From JALOLV01 sp046295175 (lineage in GTDB: Bacteria; Bacteroidota; Bacteroidia; Cytophagales; Spirosomataceae): 64,000 nucleotides of DNA. The stretch is taken from contig JBKBNY010000009.1 of assembly GCA_046295175.1 (NCBI GenBank), positions 124,001 to 188,000 on the forward strand, given 5' to 3'. Of the stretch, positions 17,608 to 26,730 are shown one piece after another; positions within the stretch are counted from its first letter, which is position 1; every line of letters begins with the position of its first letter. The translations under genes were made by a program, and so were the position numbers. The notes beneath the pieces were generated by a model. It was given only the letters and a program-made list of their open reading frames with translations, was not told the DNA's origin and searched no databases.

Positions 17608-17997
17608 ATGGAGCGTATAAATGTTTCTACAGGAGCCAAATGGGAAGACATCGTTGGGTATTCGCGGGCTGTACGAATCGGTAATGTTGTAGAAGTAACT
17701 GGCACTGTTGCTGTTGACAATAGTGGTGAAATAATTGGCAAAGGAGACCCTTATTTACAAACTAAATTCATCATTTTTAAAGTTGAGAATGTACTCAATC
17801 AGGTTGGGGCAAAACTCACTGATGTTGTTCGTACTCGTATTTTCACGACAGATATTAGCCGTTGGGAAGAAATCGGCAAGGCTCACGGTGAGTTTTTTAA
17901 TGATATTAAACCTTGCTGTACGATGGTTGAGGTCAGTGGTTTGATTGATAAACAATATCTTGTAGAGATTGAGTTTACAGCTGTAATTAAAGAATAG
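17608..17997 (+). CDS. RidA/YjgF-family protein lacking the catalytic arginine
   Basis: 129 aa with the Rid fold (GNVVEVTGTVAVD, VGAKLTDVVRTRIFTTD, VEVSGLIDKQYLVEIEFTAV). RidA deaminates reactive enamine/imine intermediates of PLP enzymes using an Arg in the P-x-R-x-x-V-E-V context. Here the aligned position is Cys104 (PCCTMVEV), so the RidA-type deaminase mechanism is unlikely. It fits one of the Rid subgroups (Rid4-7) without that residue, whose roles are less clear. It stands alone, 105 nt after chrA. Confidence 0.82.
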   Translation: MERINVSTGAKWEDIVGYSRAVRIGNVVEVTGTVAVDNSGEIIGKGDPYLQTKFIIFKVENVLNQVGAKLTDVVRTRIFTTDISRWEEIGKAHGEFFNDIKPCCTMVEVSGLIDKQYLVEIEFTAVIKE

Positions 17998-18092
17998 AAT
18001 CGTTTGAATATCAATGAGTTATGGGTAATTGAGACGCAGATACTTAAAACAATATAAATTGGTGCCGTTCTGTGTTATAATTCAACAACGTC

Positions 18093-18103
18093 TTGATTAT
18101 CAA
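18093..18103. promoter_or_regulatory. TTGATTATCAA motif upstream of nuoD
   Basis: Odd-centred palindrome (TTGAT-T-ATCAA) 47 nt before the nuoD start. It is one of five intergenic copies in the window (also 29774, 47343, 54099, 59591), so either an operator or a dispersed hairpin. Confidence 0.45.
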
Positions 18104-18150
18104 TTCAAAAGAATTCTACTAATCCTTTTTCTAAATTAATTAGTACATTT

Positions 18151-19365
18151 ATGAGTACTATTCAATATAAATATAAACCCGAAAACCTTACCATTTCTGA
18201 TTTGCCTAAGTACAAAATTGAAAACCTTAGGAATGAAGAAATGTTGATTAATATTGGGCCACAGCACCCTTCGACTCACGGTGTACTTCGACTCGAAGTT
18301 TTAACAGATGGTGAGTTGGTGGTTGATGTTGTTCCGCATTTGGGTTATTTGCACCGTTGTTTTGAGAAACATGCTCAATCCCTGCCATTTAATCAAGTAA
18401 TTCCCTATGTTGATAGGTTAGATTATTTGGCGGCAATGAATTCAGAGCATGCTTATGCAATGGGAGTTGAGCGGATGTTGGGTATTGACAAAGAGATTCC
18501 GAAAAGGGTAGAATACATAAGGGTTTTGGTCGCCGAACTCAATCGTTTAGCTTCACATTTTATTGCGATTGGTACTTATGCGATGGACATTGGTGCTTAC
18601 ACGCCGTTTTTATGGCTTTTTAGAGATAGAGAAACCATTATGCGAATGCTCGAATGGACTTGTGGGGCCAGAATGCTCTATAATTATATTTGGGTAGGAG
18701 GCTTGTTTTATGATGCACCCATTGGTTTTGAAGAAAAGTGTAAGGAGTTCTGCGACTATATGCGTCCAAAACTCATCGAATTGCAACAAATTGTAACCGA
18801 TAACCATATTTTTATTCAACGAACCGCCAACGTTGGTACACTTTCTTTGCCGTTGGCGATAAATTACGGTTGCACAGGGCCAGTTTTGCGTGGTTCTGGT
18901 CTTCGTTGGGATTTGCGACGAGTAGATGCTTATTCGGTTTATCCCGAAATTGATTTTGAAGTTCCGATTGGCGAAGGAAAAATGGGAAAAGTCGGTGATT
19001 GTTGGGATAGAAACTACGTTAGGGTCATGGAATGTTGGGAATCTTTGCGAATTATCGAACAATGTGCCGAAAAGTTGCTAAAAGACCATAAACGAACCGC
19101 TGAATTCGACCCACAAGCGGTTGTACCAAAGAAGATTCGTCCGCCAAAGATGGATTATTATGTAAGAGCCGAAAACCCAAAAGGCGAATTAGGTTTTTAT
19201 TTTCGCACAGATGGCAAGTCTGATGTGCCAGTTAGAGTAAAAACAAGGGCTTGTTCGTTTAATAATCTGTCGGTTTTGGCCGAATTATCTAAAGGTATGC
19301 TCATTGCCGATTTAGTTGCGATTATTGGTTCGTTGGATATTGTAATGGGTGAAGTTGATAGATAA
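18151..19365 (+). CDS. nuoD: NADH-quinone oxidoreductase subunit D
   Basis: 404 aa matching the 49-kDa subunit of complex I: NIGPQHPSTHGVLR near the N-terminus, GYLHRCFEK and the C-terminal GSLDIVMGEVDR. NuoD lines the quinone chamber together with NuoB at the cytoplasmic arm. No other nuo gene is in the window: the neighbours are a Rid protein and a phosphodiesterase. So this subunit is encoded away from the rest, or is a second copy. The ATG at 18151 fits the family N-terminus with about 30 extra residues. Confidence 0.93.
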   Translation: MSTIQYKYKPENLTISDLPKYKIENLRNEEMLINIGPQHPSTHGVLRLEVLTDGELVVDVVPHLGYLHRCFEKHAQSLPFNQVIPYVDRLDYLAAMNSEHAYAMGVERMLGIDKEIPKRVEYIRVLVAELNRLASHFIAIGTYAMDIGAYTPFLWLFRDRETIMRMLEWTCGARMLYNYIWVGGLFYDAPIGFEEKCKEFCDYMRPKLIELQQIVTDNHIFIQRTANVGTLSLPLAINYGCTGPVLRGSGLRWDLRRVDAYSVYPEIDFEVPIGEGKMGKVGDCWDRNYVRVMECWESLRIIEQCAEKLLKDHKRTAEFDPQAVVPKKIRPPKMDYYVRAENPKGELGFYFRTDGKSDVPVRVKTRACSFNNLSVLAELSKGMLIADLVAIIGSLDIVMGEVDR

Positions 19366-19376
19366 AATGTAGTTTG

Positions 19377-19871
19377 ATGCTGATAGGTTTGATTTCGGAT
19401 ACACACGGTTTTTTGGATGAAATGGTTTTTGAACATTTCAAAGATTGTGATGAGATTTGGCATGCAGGAGACATTGGTTCTGTCGAGATAATCAATCGCT
19501 TACAAGCATTTAAGCCAACCCGATTTGTATTCGGAAATATCGATTCCAAAGAGATTCAGTGGCTTGTTCCAGAAGACCAATTTTTCAATATCGAGGGTCT
19601 TGATGTTTGGATGACCCATATTGGCGGAAGCCCCCCGAAGTATAATCCGAGAGTAAAGAAGCAATTGAAAGATAAAATTCCAGATATTTTTGTTTGCGGA
19701 CATTCGCATATTCTTCGAGTAATTAAAGACGAAAGTCAGAACAATATGGTATATTTGAATTCGGGTGCGGCAGGTCGAGAGGGATTCCACAAAATCAGAA
19801 CCTTATTGAGATTTAAACTCGAAAATCAGAAAATAACTCAGTTAGAAGTTATTGAATTAGGTAAAAGATAA
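19377..19871 (+). CDS. YfcE/MJ0936-type metallophosphoesterase
   Basis: 164 aa from the ATG at 19377, 11 nt after nuoD; an in-frame TTG one codon earlier is less likely. Metallophosphoesterase motifs in order: SDTHG, HAGDIGS, FGNID, THIGG and CGHSH, giving a two-metal site. Members hydrolyse phosphodiesters such as bis-pNPP or 2',3'-cyclic nucleotides; the physiological substrate is usually unknown. Close spacing suggests cotranscription with nuoD, although no functional link is apparent. Confidence 0.88.
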   Translation: MLIGLISDTHGFLDEMVFEHFKDCDEIWHAGDIGSVEIINRLQAFKPTRFVFGNIDSKEIQWLVPEDQFFNIEGLDVWMTHIGGSPPKYNPRVKKQLKDKIPDIFVCGHSHILRVIKDESQNNMVYLNSGAAGREGFHKIRTLLRFKLENQKITQLEVIELGKR

Positions 19872-19949
19872 ATTATGTACTCATGTAGGATTTTGAATGA
19901 TTACACCTACAAATCTTCGTTTCCTTCCAGCTATAATTTTATGTTTTTG

Positions 19950-21452
19950 ATGAAAGCTATTTTCTTAAAAATCTATACAATATTGACATTTTTGTTAATA
20001 TCAATTACTTCGTTTGCTCAACTTGAACAAACCAAACGACTCGAATTTGAATTCAGTAACAATAGCGAAGAAGAATATCAGGTAATTCCATTATCCGAAA
20101 AAGGATTGGTAGTTTCGTATTCAAAAATGGAGTATTCTAAAAGGAACTACATCATCAATTACCAAAAATACGATACTACTTTCAATAAAATTTGGGAAAC
20201 CTCCTTTCGTCCCGAAGAGCAATACGAGTTTGTAAAAGCATACCACAACGACGGATTTTTATTTGCTCTTTTTAAAAAAATAGGAGAAAGTAAAATCGGG
20301 GTTTTAAGAATAGATTTTGATTCGGGTGATAAAATTTACAACGAAGGCGATATGCTCACCAATATGGATGTCGAGCAATTTGTCGTATTACGTAGTAAAG
20401 CCATCATTACAGGTACTTACAATGACCGTCCGGTGGCGGTTTTGTTTAGTTTTTTTGATAAAACTTCTAAGGTTTTGCCCGAATTACACGCAAATTTCTT
20501 CGATATTAATGAAATTGATGTCAATGAGCAGACCGAGAATATCTACATCATGCTCAAAAATCAGCGGCATTGTGAATATATCCTAAAAACATATAATTAC
20601 GATGGTAAACTCATAAAAGCCACGCAAATCGGCGACCGTCAGCAGACACCGGTTTCGGGTAAAATCCTAACTCTTAGCGATAAAGAAGCAATCTTGACTG
20701 GTAGCTACGCCGATGGTTGTTCGCAGCTTTCAAAAGGAATTTACATTCAGCATTTAGACCAAAATGAACCTCAATTTATCAAATTTGAAGACCTCAATAA
20801 TTTCTTCAAGTTTATGTCGCCCAAGCGTGAAGAGAAGATGAAACAACGCATCAAAAACCGTAAACAGCAGGGCAAAGAACTTAAATTGAGATACAGATTG
20901 AACCTACATGATATTGAACAAACCCCTGAAGGATGGATTTTGATTGCAGAGGTATTTTATCCAGAATATAAATCGCCTTCGAGTACGGCTTTTAGTACTT
21001 TGCGGGCTTATCGGGTAGGAAACGAAGTTTACAATAATTTCAGATTTACGCACACAGTCATTTGTAGTTTCGATAAATCGGGTAAATTGATTTGGGATAA
21101 TAGTGTTTCGTTAGACGAACTCGAAAGTAGCGAACTGAGCGAAAAAGTGCAGATTTCGATGGTTGATAATACGTTTTTATTGGCTTATCCTGATGAAAAC
21201 ATGATTAAAACAGCCGTGATGAAACAAGGCGAGAATGTTAAAGTACTCGAAAGATTTGACCTAAAACCCAGCAACGATGCCGAGAGTATTTCGGATACCA
21301 AAACTTCAAATTTATCGGCTTGGTATGGTCATAGTTTTATTGCTTACGGAGACCAAACTGTCAGAAAATCGGGGGCAGTTGGGAGCAAAGAAGTGTTTTA
21401 CATCAATAAACTGACTTACACCGTCAAAGAAAATAATTTGAAAGAGAATTAA
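19950..21452 (+). CDS. Exported protein of unknown function, about 500 aa
   Basis: Open from an ATG at 19875, but the start at 19950 gives a normal signal peptide (MKAIFLKIYTILTFLLISI, cleavage at SFAQ) and is preferred. The mature part is mostly beta strands with repeating patterns of lone aspartate and tyrosine, suggesting a beta-propeller-like or beta-solenoid fold; a basic helical stretch lies around residues 285-305 (KREEKMKQRIKNRKQQGKEL). No known motif was recognised. It ends exactly where the convergent DUF2905 gene ends, with no intervening base. Confidence 0.7.
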   Translation: MKAIFLKIYTILTFLLISITSFAQLEQTKRLEFEFSNNSEEEYQVIPLSEKGLVVSYSKMEYSKRNYIINYQKYDTTFNKIWETSFRPEEQYEFVKAYHNDGFLFALFKKIGESKIGVLRIDFDSGDKIYNEGDMLTNMDVEQFVVLRSKAIITGTYNDRPVAVLFSFFDKTSKVLPELHANFFDINEIDVNEQTENIYIMLKNQRHCEYILKTYNYDGKLIKATQIGDRQQTPVSGKILTLSDKEAILTGSYADGCSQLSKGIYIQHLDQNEPQFIKFEDLNNFFKFMSPKREEKMKQRIKNRKQQGKELKLRYRLNLHDIEQTPEGWILIAEVFYPEYKSPSSTAFSTLRAYRVGNEVYNNFRFTHTVICSFDKSGKLIWDNSVSLDELESSELSEKVQISMVDNTFLLAYPDENMIKTAVMKQGENVKVLERFDLKPSNDAESISDTKTSNLSAWYGHSFIAYGDQTVRKSGAVGSKEVFYINKLTYTVKENNLKEN

Positions 21453-21677
21453 TTAGAAAAACTTTCGGATGATGTACAAAACTACGTTTATCAAAAGGCT
21501 GATAATGAGCATTGTAACAATCGGAAAATAAACTTTAGTATTTTTGCCTTCGTATCTAATATCACCTGGCAATCGCCCAATCCAGTTTAATTTATCACCA
21601 AAAAAATAAATCACGATTCCGATTAGGAAGATTATTCCACTAATCAAAATCAACATTTTACCAGTATTTTGATTCAT
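21453..21677 (-). CDS. DUF2905 small membrane protein
   Basis: 74 aa with two transmembrane helices (about 7-28 and 50-70) joined by a short polar loop with GRLPGDIRYEG, the DUF2905 signature. Function is unknown across the family. The start codon is only 12 nt from that of the divergent NUDIX gene, so at least one of the two promoters must overlap the opposing coding sequence. Confidence 0.8.
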   Translation of the reverse strand: MNQNTGKMLILISGIIFLIGIVIYFFGDKLNWIGRLPGDIRYEGKNTKVYFPIVTMLIISLLINVVLYIIRKFF

Positions 21678-21689
21678 AATTAATTATTT

Positions 21690-22370
21690 ATGACCGAAGA
21701 AAAAGTTTTTGAAGCCCACAAATTTAAGAATTGGAAAAAGAATATCGAATCAAATGGGCTTAAAGTTAATGGCGTAGATGAGAAATTTACCCGTAGAAGA
21801 TATAATGGCGAAGTACTATTTTCACTTTTAATGCTCGATGCCGAAACACCCGAAGGGGATAAAATCCCGCCAGTTTGTTTTTTGAAAGGCGAAGTTGTAA
21901 GTGTTTTAGTTTGCTTGATTGATAAAGAAACCAATGCCAAATATTTATTGCTTGTCAAACAAAGACGAATTTGCAACGGAGCAATGATTTATGAACATCC
22001 TGCTGGAATTGTCGATGGCACAAAGACTCCACTCGAAATCGCTGTACAAGAAGTAAAAGAAGAAACTGGCTTGGAAGTGTCTGAAAGCCAATTGATTAGC
22101 TTAACAGAAGATGGGCCGTTTTTTCCAAGTACTGGCACGAGCGACGAAGCAATGTATATGTTTTTTTGTGAATTACGAATCTCAAAATCAGAAATAGATG
22201 CCTTTAACGAAAAAAATATGGGAACCGACTATGAATTTGAACGAATCATCACGCAAGTAGTTCCGTTTACAGAAGGACATCGACTCATCAAGAATTCAAA
22301 CGGCGTTTTACAAAACTTTATGTATTTGACAAAAGTACAAGATTGGGAAACTTTGAAAAAATTGGCCTAA
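21690..22370 (+). CDS. NUDIX hydrolase, ADP-ribose pyrophosphatase-like with altered Nudix box
   Basis: 226 aa. The region PAGIVDG then QEVKEETGL aligns with the Nudix box Gx5Ex7REUxEExGU, but the first Glu is Lys and the Arg is Gln; the two metal-binding Glu of EExG are kept. FFPSTGTSDE downstream resembles the loop of ADP-ribose pyrophosphatases. It probably cleaves a nucleoside diphosphate linked to X, with ADP-ribose as first guess. The 90-residue N-terminal extension before the box is typical of this branch. Its 3' end holds the promoter of the next operon. Confidence 0.8.
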   Translation: MTEEKVFEAHKFKNWKKNIESNGLKVNGVDEKFTRRRYNGEVLFSLLMLDAETPEGDKIPPVCFLKGEVVSVLVCLIDKETNAKYLLLVKQRRICNGAMIYEHPAGIVDGTKTPLEIAVQEVKEETGLEVSESQLISLTEDGPFFPSTGTSDEAMYMFFCELRISKSEIDAFNEKNMGTDYEFERIITQVVPFTEGHRLIKNSNGVLQNFMYLTKVQDWETLKKLA

Positions 22371-22384
22371 TTTTCTTATTTTTG
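22352..22384 (+). promoter_or_regulatory. Bacteroidota-type promoter of the glycosyltransferase operon
   Basis: TTTG at 22352-22355, 21 nt, TATTTTTG at 22377-22384: an exact match to -33 TTTG / -7 TAnnTTTG. It starts within the last codons of the NUDIX gene and ends 24 nt before the GTG start at 22409. Confidence 0.65.
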
Positions 22385-22408
22385 TACAAATTATCCAAAT
22401 CGTAATCT

Positions 22409-23365
22409 GTGAATATTCCAAAGCTACTCCTTGTTGTGCCATGCTACAACGAGCAAGAAATTCTGAATAGTACCTATACTAAATTAAAAGCGTATCTTCA
22501 AGACCTGAGAGAAAACTCGGCTATTGCCAATGAGAGTAAAATATGTTTTGTTAACGATGGAAGCCGTGATAAAACATGGCAAATAATTGAAAATATTTGT
22601 GATTCTGACAATCAAGTAATTGGCATTAAGCTTTCTCGTAATTTTGGTCACCAAAGTGCATTGGTAGCGGGTTTGCTCGAAAATCGTGATTTATTTGATT
22701 GCTATATTTCTATTGATGCCGATTTACAAGATGATATTCAGGCAATTGAGGGGATGTTAGAAAAGTACAAAGAAGGCTCAAAAGTAGTTTATGGTGTAAG
22801 GAGTGACCGTTCTTCTGACTCGTGGTTTAAACGTGTTACTGCCGAGAGTTTTTATAAGCTAATGCTTTCAATGGGGGTTCCTGTTGTGTATAATCATGCA
22901 GATTTTAGATTGATTGATAATCAAGTACTTAGGGAGTTGAGTAATTTTAATGAAGTAAATCTTTTTCTTCGTGGAATAATCCCGACGATTGGTTTCAAAA
23001 GCGACAAGGTTTTCTATAAACGACTGGAGAGAGAGGCTGGAGAAACTAAATATCCTCTAAAAAAAATGCTTATTTTTGCATGGAACGGAATTACCTCTTT
23101 TTCGACATTTCCTATGAGAGCTGTACTTTGGTTTGGAATTGTTAATTTTTTAATTGCAATGTCAATTGGAGTGTACGTATTGATAAGCAAATTTTTAGGA
23201 TATACCGTAGAAGGATGGACCTCTATCGTGCTACCAATGACCTTTTTTAGCGGCTCAGATATGATTGCAATTGGACTTATTGGAGAATATATCGGTAAAA
23301 TTTACGAAGAAGTAAAAGGTCGCCCACGCTATATTATTGACAGGATTGAAAATCAAGAGAAATGA
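22409..23365 (+). CDS. GT2 family glycosyltransferase (GtrB/DPM1-like)
   Basis: 318 aa from a GTG start 24 nt after a consensus promoter. The GT-A domain (about 5-225) has VVPCYNEQE, NDGSRDKT and the metal-binding DAD (103-105) in SIDADLQDD. Two C-terminal helices (about 235-255 and 268-290) anchor it to the membrane. This layout moves a sugar from a nucleotide donor onto polyprenyl phosphate on the inner face. It overlaps the next gene by 4 nt (ATGA), and the next two products are GT-C type membrane proteins that could use the lipid-linked sugar outside. Confidence 0.9.
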   Translation: MNIPKLLLVVPCYNEQEILNSTYTKLKAYLQDLRENSAIANESKICFVNDGSRDKTWQIIENICDSDNQVIGIKLSRNFGHQSALVAGLLENRDLFDCYISIDADLQDDIQAIEGMLEKYKEGSKVVYGVRSDRSSDSWFKRVTAESFYKLMLSMGVPVVYNHADFRLIDNQVLRELSNFNEVNLFLRGIIPTIGFKSDKVFYKRLEREAGETKYPLKKMLIFAWNGITSFSTFPMRAVLWFGIVNFLIAMSIGVYVLISKFLGYTVEGWTSIVLPMTFFSGSDMIAIGLIGEYIGKIYEEVKGRPRYIIDRIENQEK

Positions 23366-25077
23366 GCAAAAAATTATATCTTTTGATAATAATTTTGGTA
23401 GCTTTTGGACTCCGATTTTATAAAATTGGAGCTCATGGATTGGCAGGAGATGAAAAATACTCGCTATTTGTTAGCCAATTCGTTACTTACGAGGGCAATA
23501 ATCAGCGTAATTCCGTTCGCAAACCTGATAGTCCATATTTCACACCAAAGGAATTTTGGAGTGAAAAAAGTACTGCTGATTTTTTTGATTCGATAGCAAG
23601 ATTAGACACCGGAAACGGAGCTTTATATACCTACACACTACATTTTTGGAGTAAAATAGTTGGCCTTCACGACGCTGATTTGCGTTTACTTTCGCTGATT
23701 TTTAATCTCTCCACGATATTACTGCTCTATTTTTTCGTAAAAATTCATTTCAAAGATGAAAATTTAGCACTGATTGCGGTTTTTTTAGCCACAATCTCGC
23801 CATTTTATATTGCGTATTCACAAATTGCACGCAACTACGCAATGCAGTTTTTCTTGGTGCTGTTGGCAACTCACTTTTTGTTGTTAGGATTAAGAAATAC
23901 GAACAAAACAAACTTATATTTCCTGTTGTATGGTATTGCGGCATTAGCTTCCGAATTATGCCATATTTCCACATTTCCGATTTTTCTAATTCACGGATTA
24001 TTTGTTCTAATCTACTATCGGAATATTAGTACTATTCTAAGATTTGGTGTTTCAATGATTATTCCTGTTTTAGGTATTATTGTATGGCTAAATTCGGATG
24101 GTGGAAAATGGCTAATTGATTATGTAAGTAATAGTGTAAAGGTTTACAATTTGTTGGCCCAAACCCAACCAGATGAGTATTTGTCGGTAGCAACTCCAAA
24201 AAATATTACTAAACAACTCATGCACGTAATATCGGCAATGTACATTACTGCCGATGGATTATATTCAAATTTAAAAGGCTTAAAAAACTTTCTAATTGCC
24301 ATAATTTCTACGATTGTTTGGATGATTGTAGTATTTAAGGTGAAAAATGAAAAGTATAAGTTTATTACTTTAATTGGCATTTTTATTACCTCATTAGCAC
24401 TTTATTCGGTTTCAAAGTTTCATTTTTTTATCTTTTGTATAAACCTTAGCCTTATACCAACAACCTACTATTTTGTATTAAAAGAAAGAGATTATGAAAT
24501 TAGAAAATTGTGGGTTTTGCTCGTTTTGAGTTCAATACTGCCGTTTGTTTTCTTGGTTGTTTTTGCGTTGCAAGATGGTAATACGTTTAGAATTATTCCA
24601 AGATACGTTGGCTATTCGTACGTATTCAATATCATACTAATTGCGATTTTATTTTGGCGAATATATCGCTTTAAAATGATTCTGAAATATTGGAAATTAC
24701 TTGGTTTTGCTATCCAATTATTTTTTATAGGTTCGATAATCGTTGAATTATACAATGATAAGGCACCACGTTATTTCATGAATTTTCCCGAACCACGACA
24801 AGAGAATCCTTACACTTTTGCGGCAGATAAAATTTTGAGAACGTACGCAAAAGGCGATACAGTTTTATATCCATCGCGTTTTGATGCAACTCCCGGTGGC
24901 AAATTCATGCCTAAATACTCTGTCGTAGATGCTCAATTGGTTAATTTCTATTTACCCAAAGATTCTGAAATAATTCAGCGAGTGAATCCCAATGAGCCAG
25001 ATAAAATCGTTCTTAAAAGACAAACAGGACAAGAAATTTTGATTTTTGATTTAAAAGGTACAAAATACAGATATTAA
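23362..25077 (+). CDS. GT39/ArnT-like membrane glycosyltransferase
   Basis: 571 aa with about 11 to 12 predicted membrane helices. The first periplasmic loop carries GLAGDEKYS (Asp30-Glu31), the acidic motif of PMT/ArnT GT-C enzymes, which use polyprenyl-phosphate sugars. A soluble tail of about 100 residues follows the last helix. It overlaps the GT2 gene by 4 nt. Together they probably add a sugar to an envelope glycolipid or protein; the acceptor is unknown. Confidence 0.82.
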   Translation: MSKKLYLLIIILVAFGLRFYKIGAHGLAGDEKYSLFVSQFVTYEGNNQRNSVRKPDSPYFTPKEFWSEKSTADFFDSIARLDTGNGALYTYTLHFWSKIVGLHDADLRLLSLIFNLSTILLLYFFVKIHFKDENLALIAVFLATISPFYIAYSQIARNYAMQFFLVLLATHFLLLGLRNTNKTNLYFLLYGIAALASELCHISTFPIFLIHGLFVLIYYRNISTILRFGVSMIIPVLGIIVWLNSDGGKWLIDYVSNSVKVYNLLAQTQPDEYLSVATPKNITKQLMHVISAMYITADGLYSNLKGLKNFLIAIISTIVWMIVVFKVKNEKYKFITLIGIFITSLALYSVSKFHFFIFCINLSLIPTTYYFVLKERDYEIRKLWVLLVLSSILPFVFLVVFALQDGNTFRIIPRYVGYSYVFNIILIAILFWRIYRFKMILKYWKLLGFAIQLFFIGSIIVELYNDKAPRYFMNFPEPRQENPYTFAADKILRTYAKGDTVLYPSRFDATPGGKFMPKYSVVDAQLVNFYLPKDSEIIQRVNPNEPDKIVLKRQTGQEILIFDLKGTKYRY

Positions 25078-25082
25078 TAGTT

Positions 25083-26726
25083 TTGGACACCAATAACAAT
25101 ATACTTAAAAATACCATTTCTGCAATTTTGGTTTTTGTACCAATTGTAGTGCTGTTGTATATTTTTAATAAATATTCCATAAATATTCCCCATTGGGACG
25201 ACCACCCCTTGAAATCGTTTGTGTTAAAATTTGATGAAATCAATTCGATAAAAGATAAAATTTTGTTGATATTTTCACAACACAACGAACACCGAATCGG
25301 ACTTACTCGACTTTTTACCCTCATAAATTTTAAATTAAGTGGTAATATCGACTTCAAGTTTTTGATGTGGGTGGGGCTTTCATTCCTCTTTGGTATTTTG
25401 TTGATTTTTTATATTATATTCAAAAAGTACAATTTAGAGTTAAAATATTTTATTCCAATTTCATTTATTTTGATTGGCGTTTATCCTTACGAAAACCTAT
25501 TTTGGGCGATGGCATCAATCCAAAATATTGGGGTAGTTTTTATTGCGATATTATGTTTTTATTTGGTTGCGGTTGCAGAAAATAAAACAGCTTTCTACAT
25601 ACTTATTTTACTCACTTTTTTGGGAGTATTCACAAGTGGAAACGGAGTCTTGATTCCGATAATTTGTAGTTTTATTTTGCTTTTAAAACGCCAATTTAAC
25701 TATTTATTTGCCTATTTTTTACTTTCTGGAATCTTTGTTTTCTTATATTTCAACGGTTATCAAAAACCAGAAAATTCTCGGCTTCAACTATCACTTTTAA
25801 CCTCTACAGATTTTTATAAAGCAGTAATGGCAATGGTGGGAGCGAGTATTGATTTATCATTGGTCAATCCTGCTAAGCGAATAGATGCCTCGATGGTGGT
25901 TGGTGTATTTTTAATGCTATTTACAGCTTTGCTGATTTGGCAAATACTCTTTAAAAAATACAATACTCAAAGAAAGGACTTAGATGTTTTTTGGGCTGCT
26001 ATTTTGTTATTTAGCTTCGGTACAATTTTAGCTACCACACTCGGTCGATTGAATTACGGTGTCGAAACTCTATTGACAAGCAAATACAAAATCTATTCAG
26101 TTTTGATGTTGTGTGCTTTTTACGCTGTAGCTTTAAATTCATTTGATAAAAATGGCCAAAAACGCTCTTTCATAATCGCATTGGTAACATCTATTGGTTT
26201 GTGGTATTATGGCTATTTGCTTGATTATTTATCGGTTGTTACTACAAGGCAAGATAGGCTATCTGAACTGTTTAATGGGCATTCTTTTACAGATTATCCA
26301 TATCGAAAAGTTAAGCTATTTACTGAATCGGTCGAAAAATTATTACCAAACATTCCAGCCAAAGATGAATACGATTTTTGGATGAAGGAGTCTGAAAATG
26401 GGGTTTCGTTTGAGAGTATGAAAAACTTTGATTTTAATATTAGAAATGCCGAAAATGGCGTGTATTTGTTACTGAAATCAGAAAAGAAAAGTTATTTATA
26501 TCCGCTTTATTTATCGAATATTGCCAAAAAAGATTTAGTTTATTTGATTTCGGAGCAAGATTTTAAAGCAAAATATTCATTAAATTTACCAACCGAGTAC
26601 ATCGATAATGGTAAATATCAATTAATAAAAATCAAGATTTTGGGTTACCGTACTGAGATTGAGAAATATAGTAAACTGCTTGATATTCAATCGATTAAAA
26701 AAGTAAACCCTAAACAAAACTGGTAG
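25083..26726 (+). CDS. Polytopic membrane protein, probable GT-C fold
   Basis: 547 aa from a TTG start (no in-frame ATG near the 5' end). About 10 hydrophobic segments to residue 400, then a soluble tail. The first loop has PHWDDHP (Asp39-Asp40) at the place where GT-C glycosyltransferases have their acidic pair, and HNEHR follows at about residue 66. Position between a GT39-like gene and an acyltransferase gene supports a glycan role. I cannot name the family, so transferase activity is an inference from topology and context. Confidence 0.65.
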   Translation: MDTNNNILKNTISAILVFVPIVVLLYIFNKYSINIPHWDDHPLKSFVLKFDEINSIKDKILLIFSQHNEHRIGLTRLFTLINFKLSGNIDFKFLMWVGLSFLFGILLIFYIIFKKYNLELKYFIPISFILIGVYPYENLFWAMASIQNIGVVFIAILCFYLVAVAENKTAFYILILLTFLGVFTSGNGVLIPIICSFILLLKRQFNYLFAYFLLSGIFVFLYFNGYQKPENSRLQLSLLTSTDFYKAVMAMVGASIDLSLVNPAKRIDASMVVGVFLMLFTALLIWQILFKKYNTQRKDLDVFWAAILLFSFGTILATTLGRLNYGVETLLTSKYKIYSVLMLCAFYAVALNSFDKNGQKRSFIIALVTSIGLWYYGYLLDYLSVVTTRQDRLSELFNGHSFTDYPYRKVKLFTESVEKLLPNIPAKDEYDFWMKESENGVSFESMKNFDFNIRNAENGVYLLLKSEKKSYLYPLYLSNIAKKDLVYLISEQDFKAKYSLNLPTEYIDNGKYQLIKIKILGYRTEIEKYSKLLDIQSIKKVNPKQNW

Positions 26727-26730
26727 AATT

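Noticed and set aside
19875..19949. Upstream 25 codons of the 525-aa reading
   Set aside because: They would put a polar stretch before the signal peptide; the ATG at 19950 gives a normal one.
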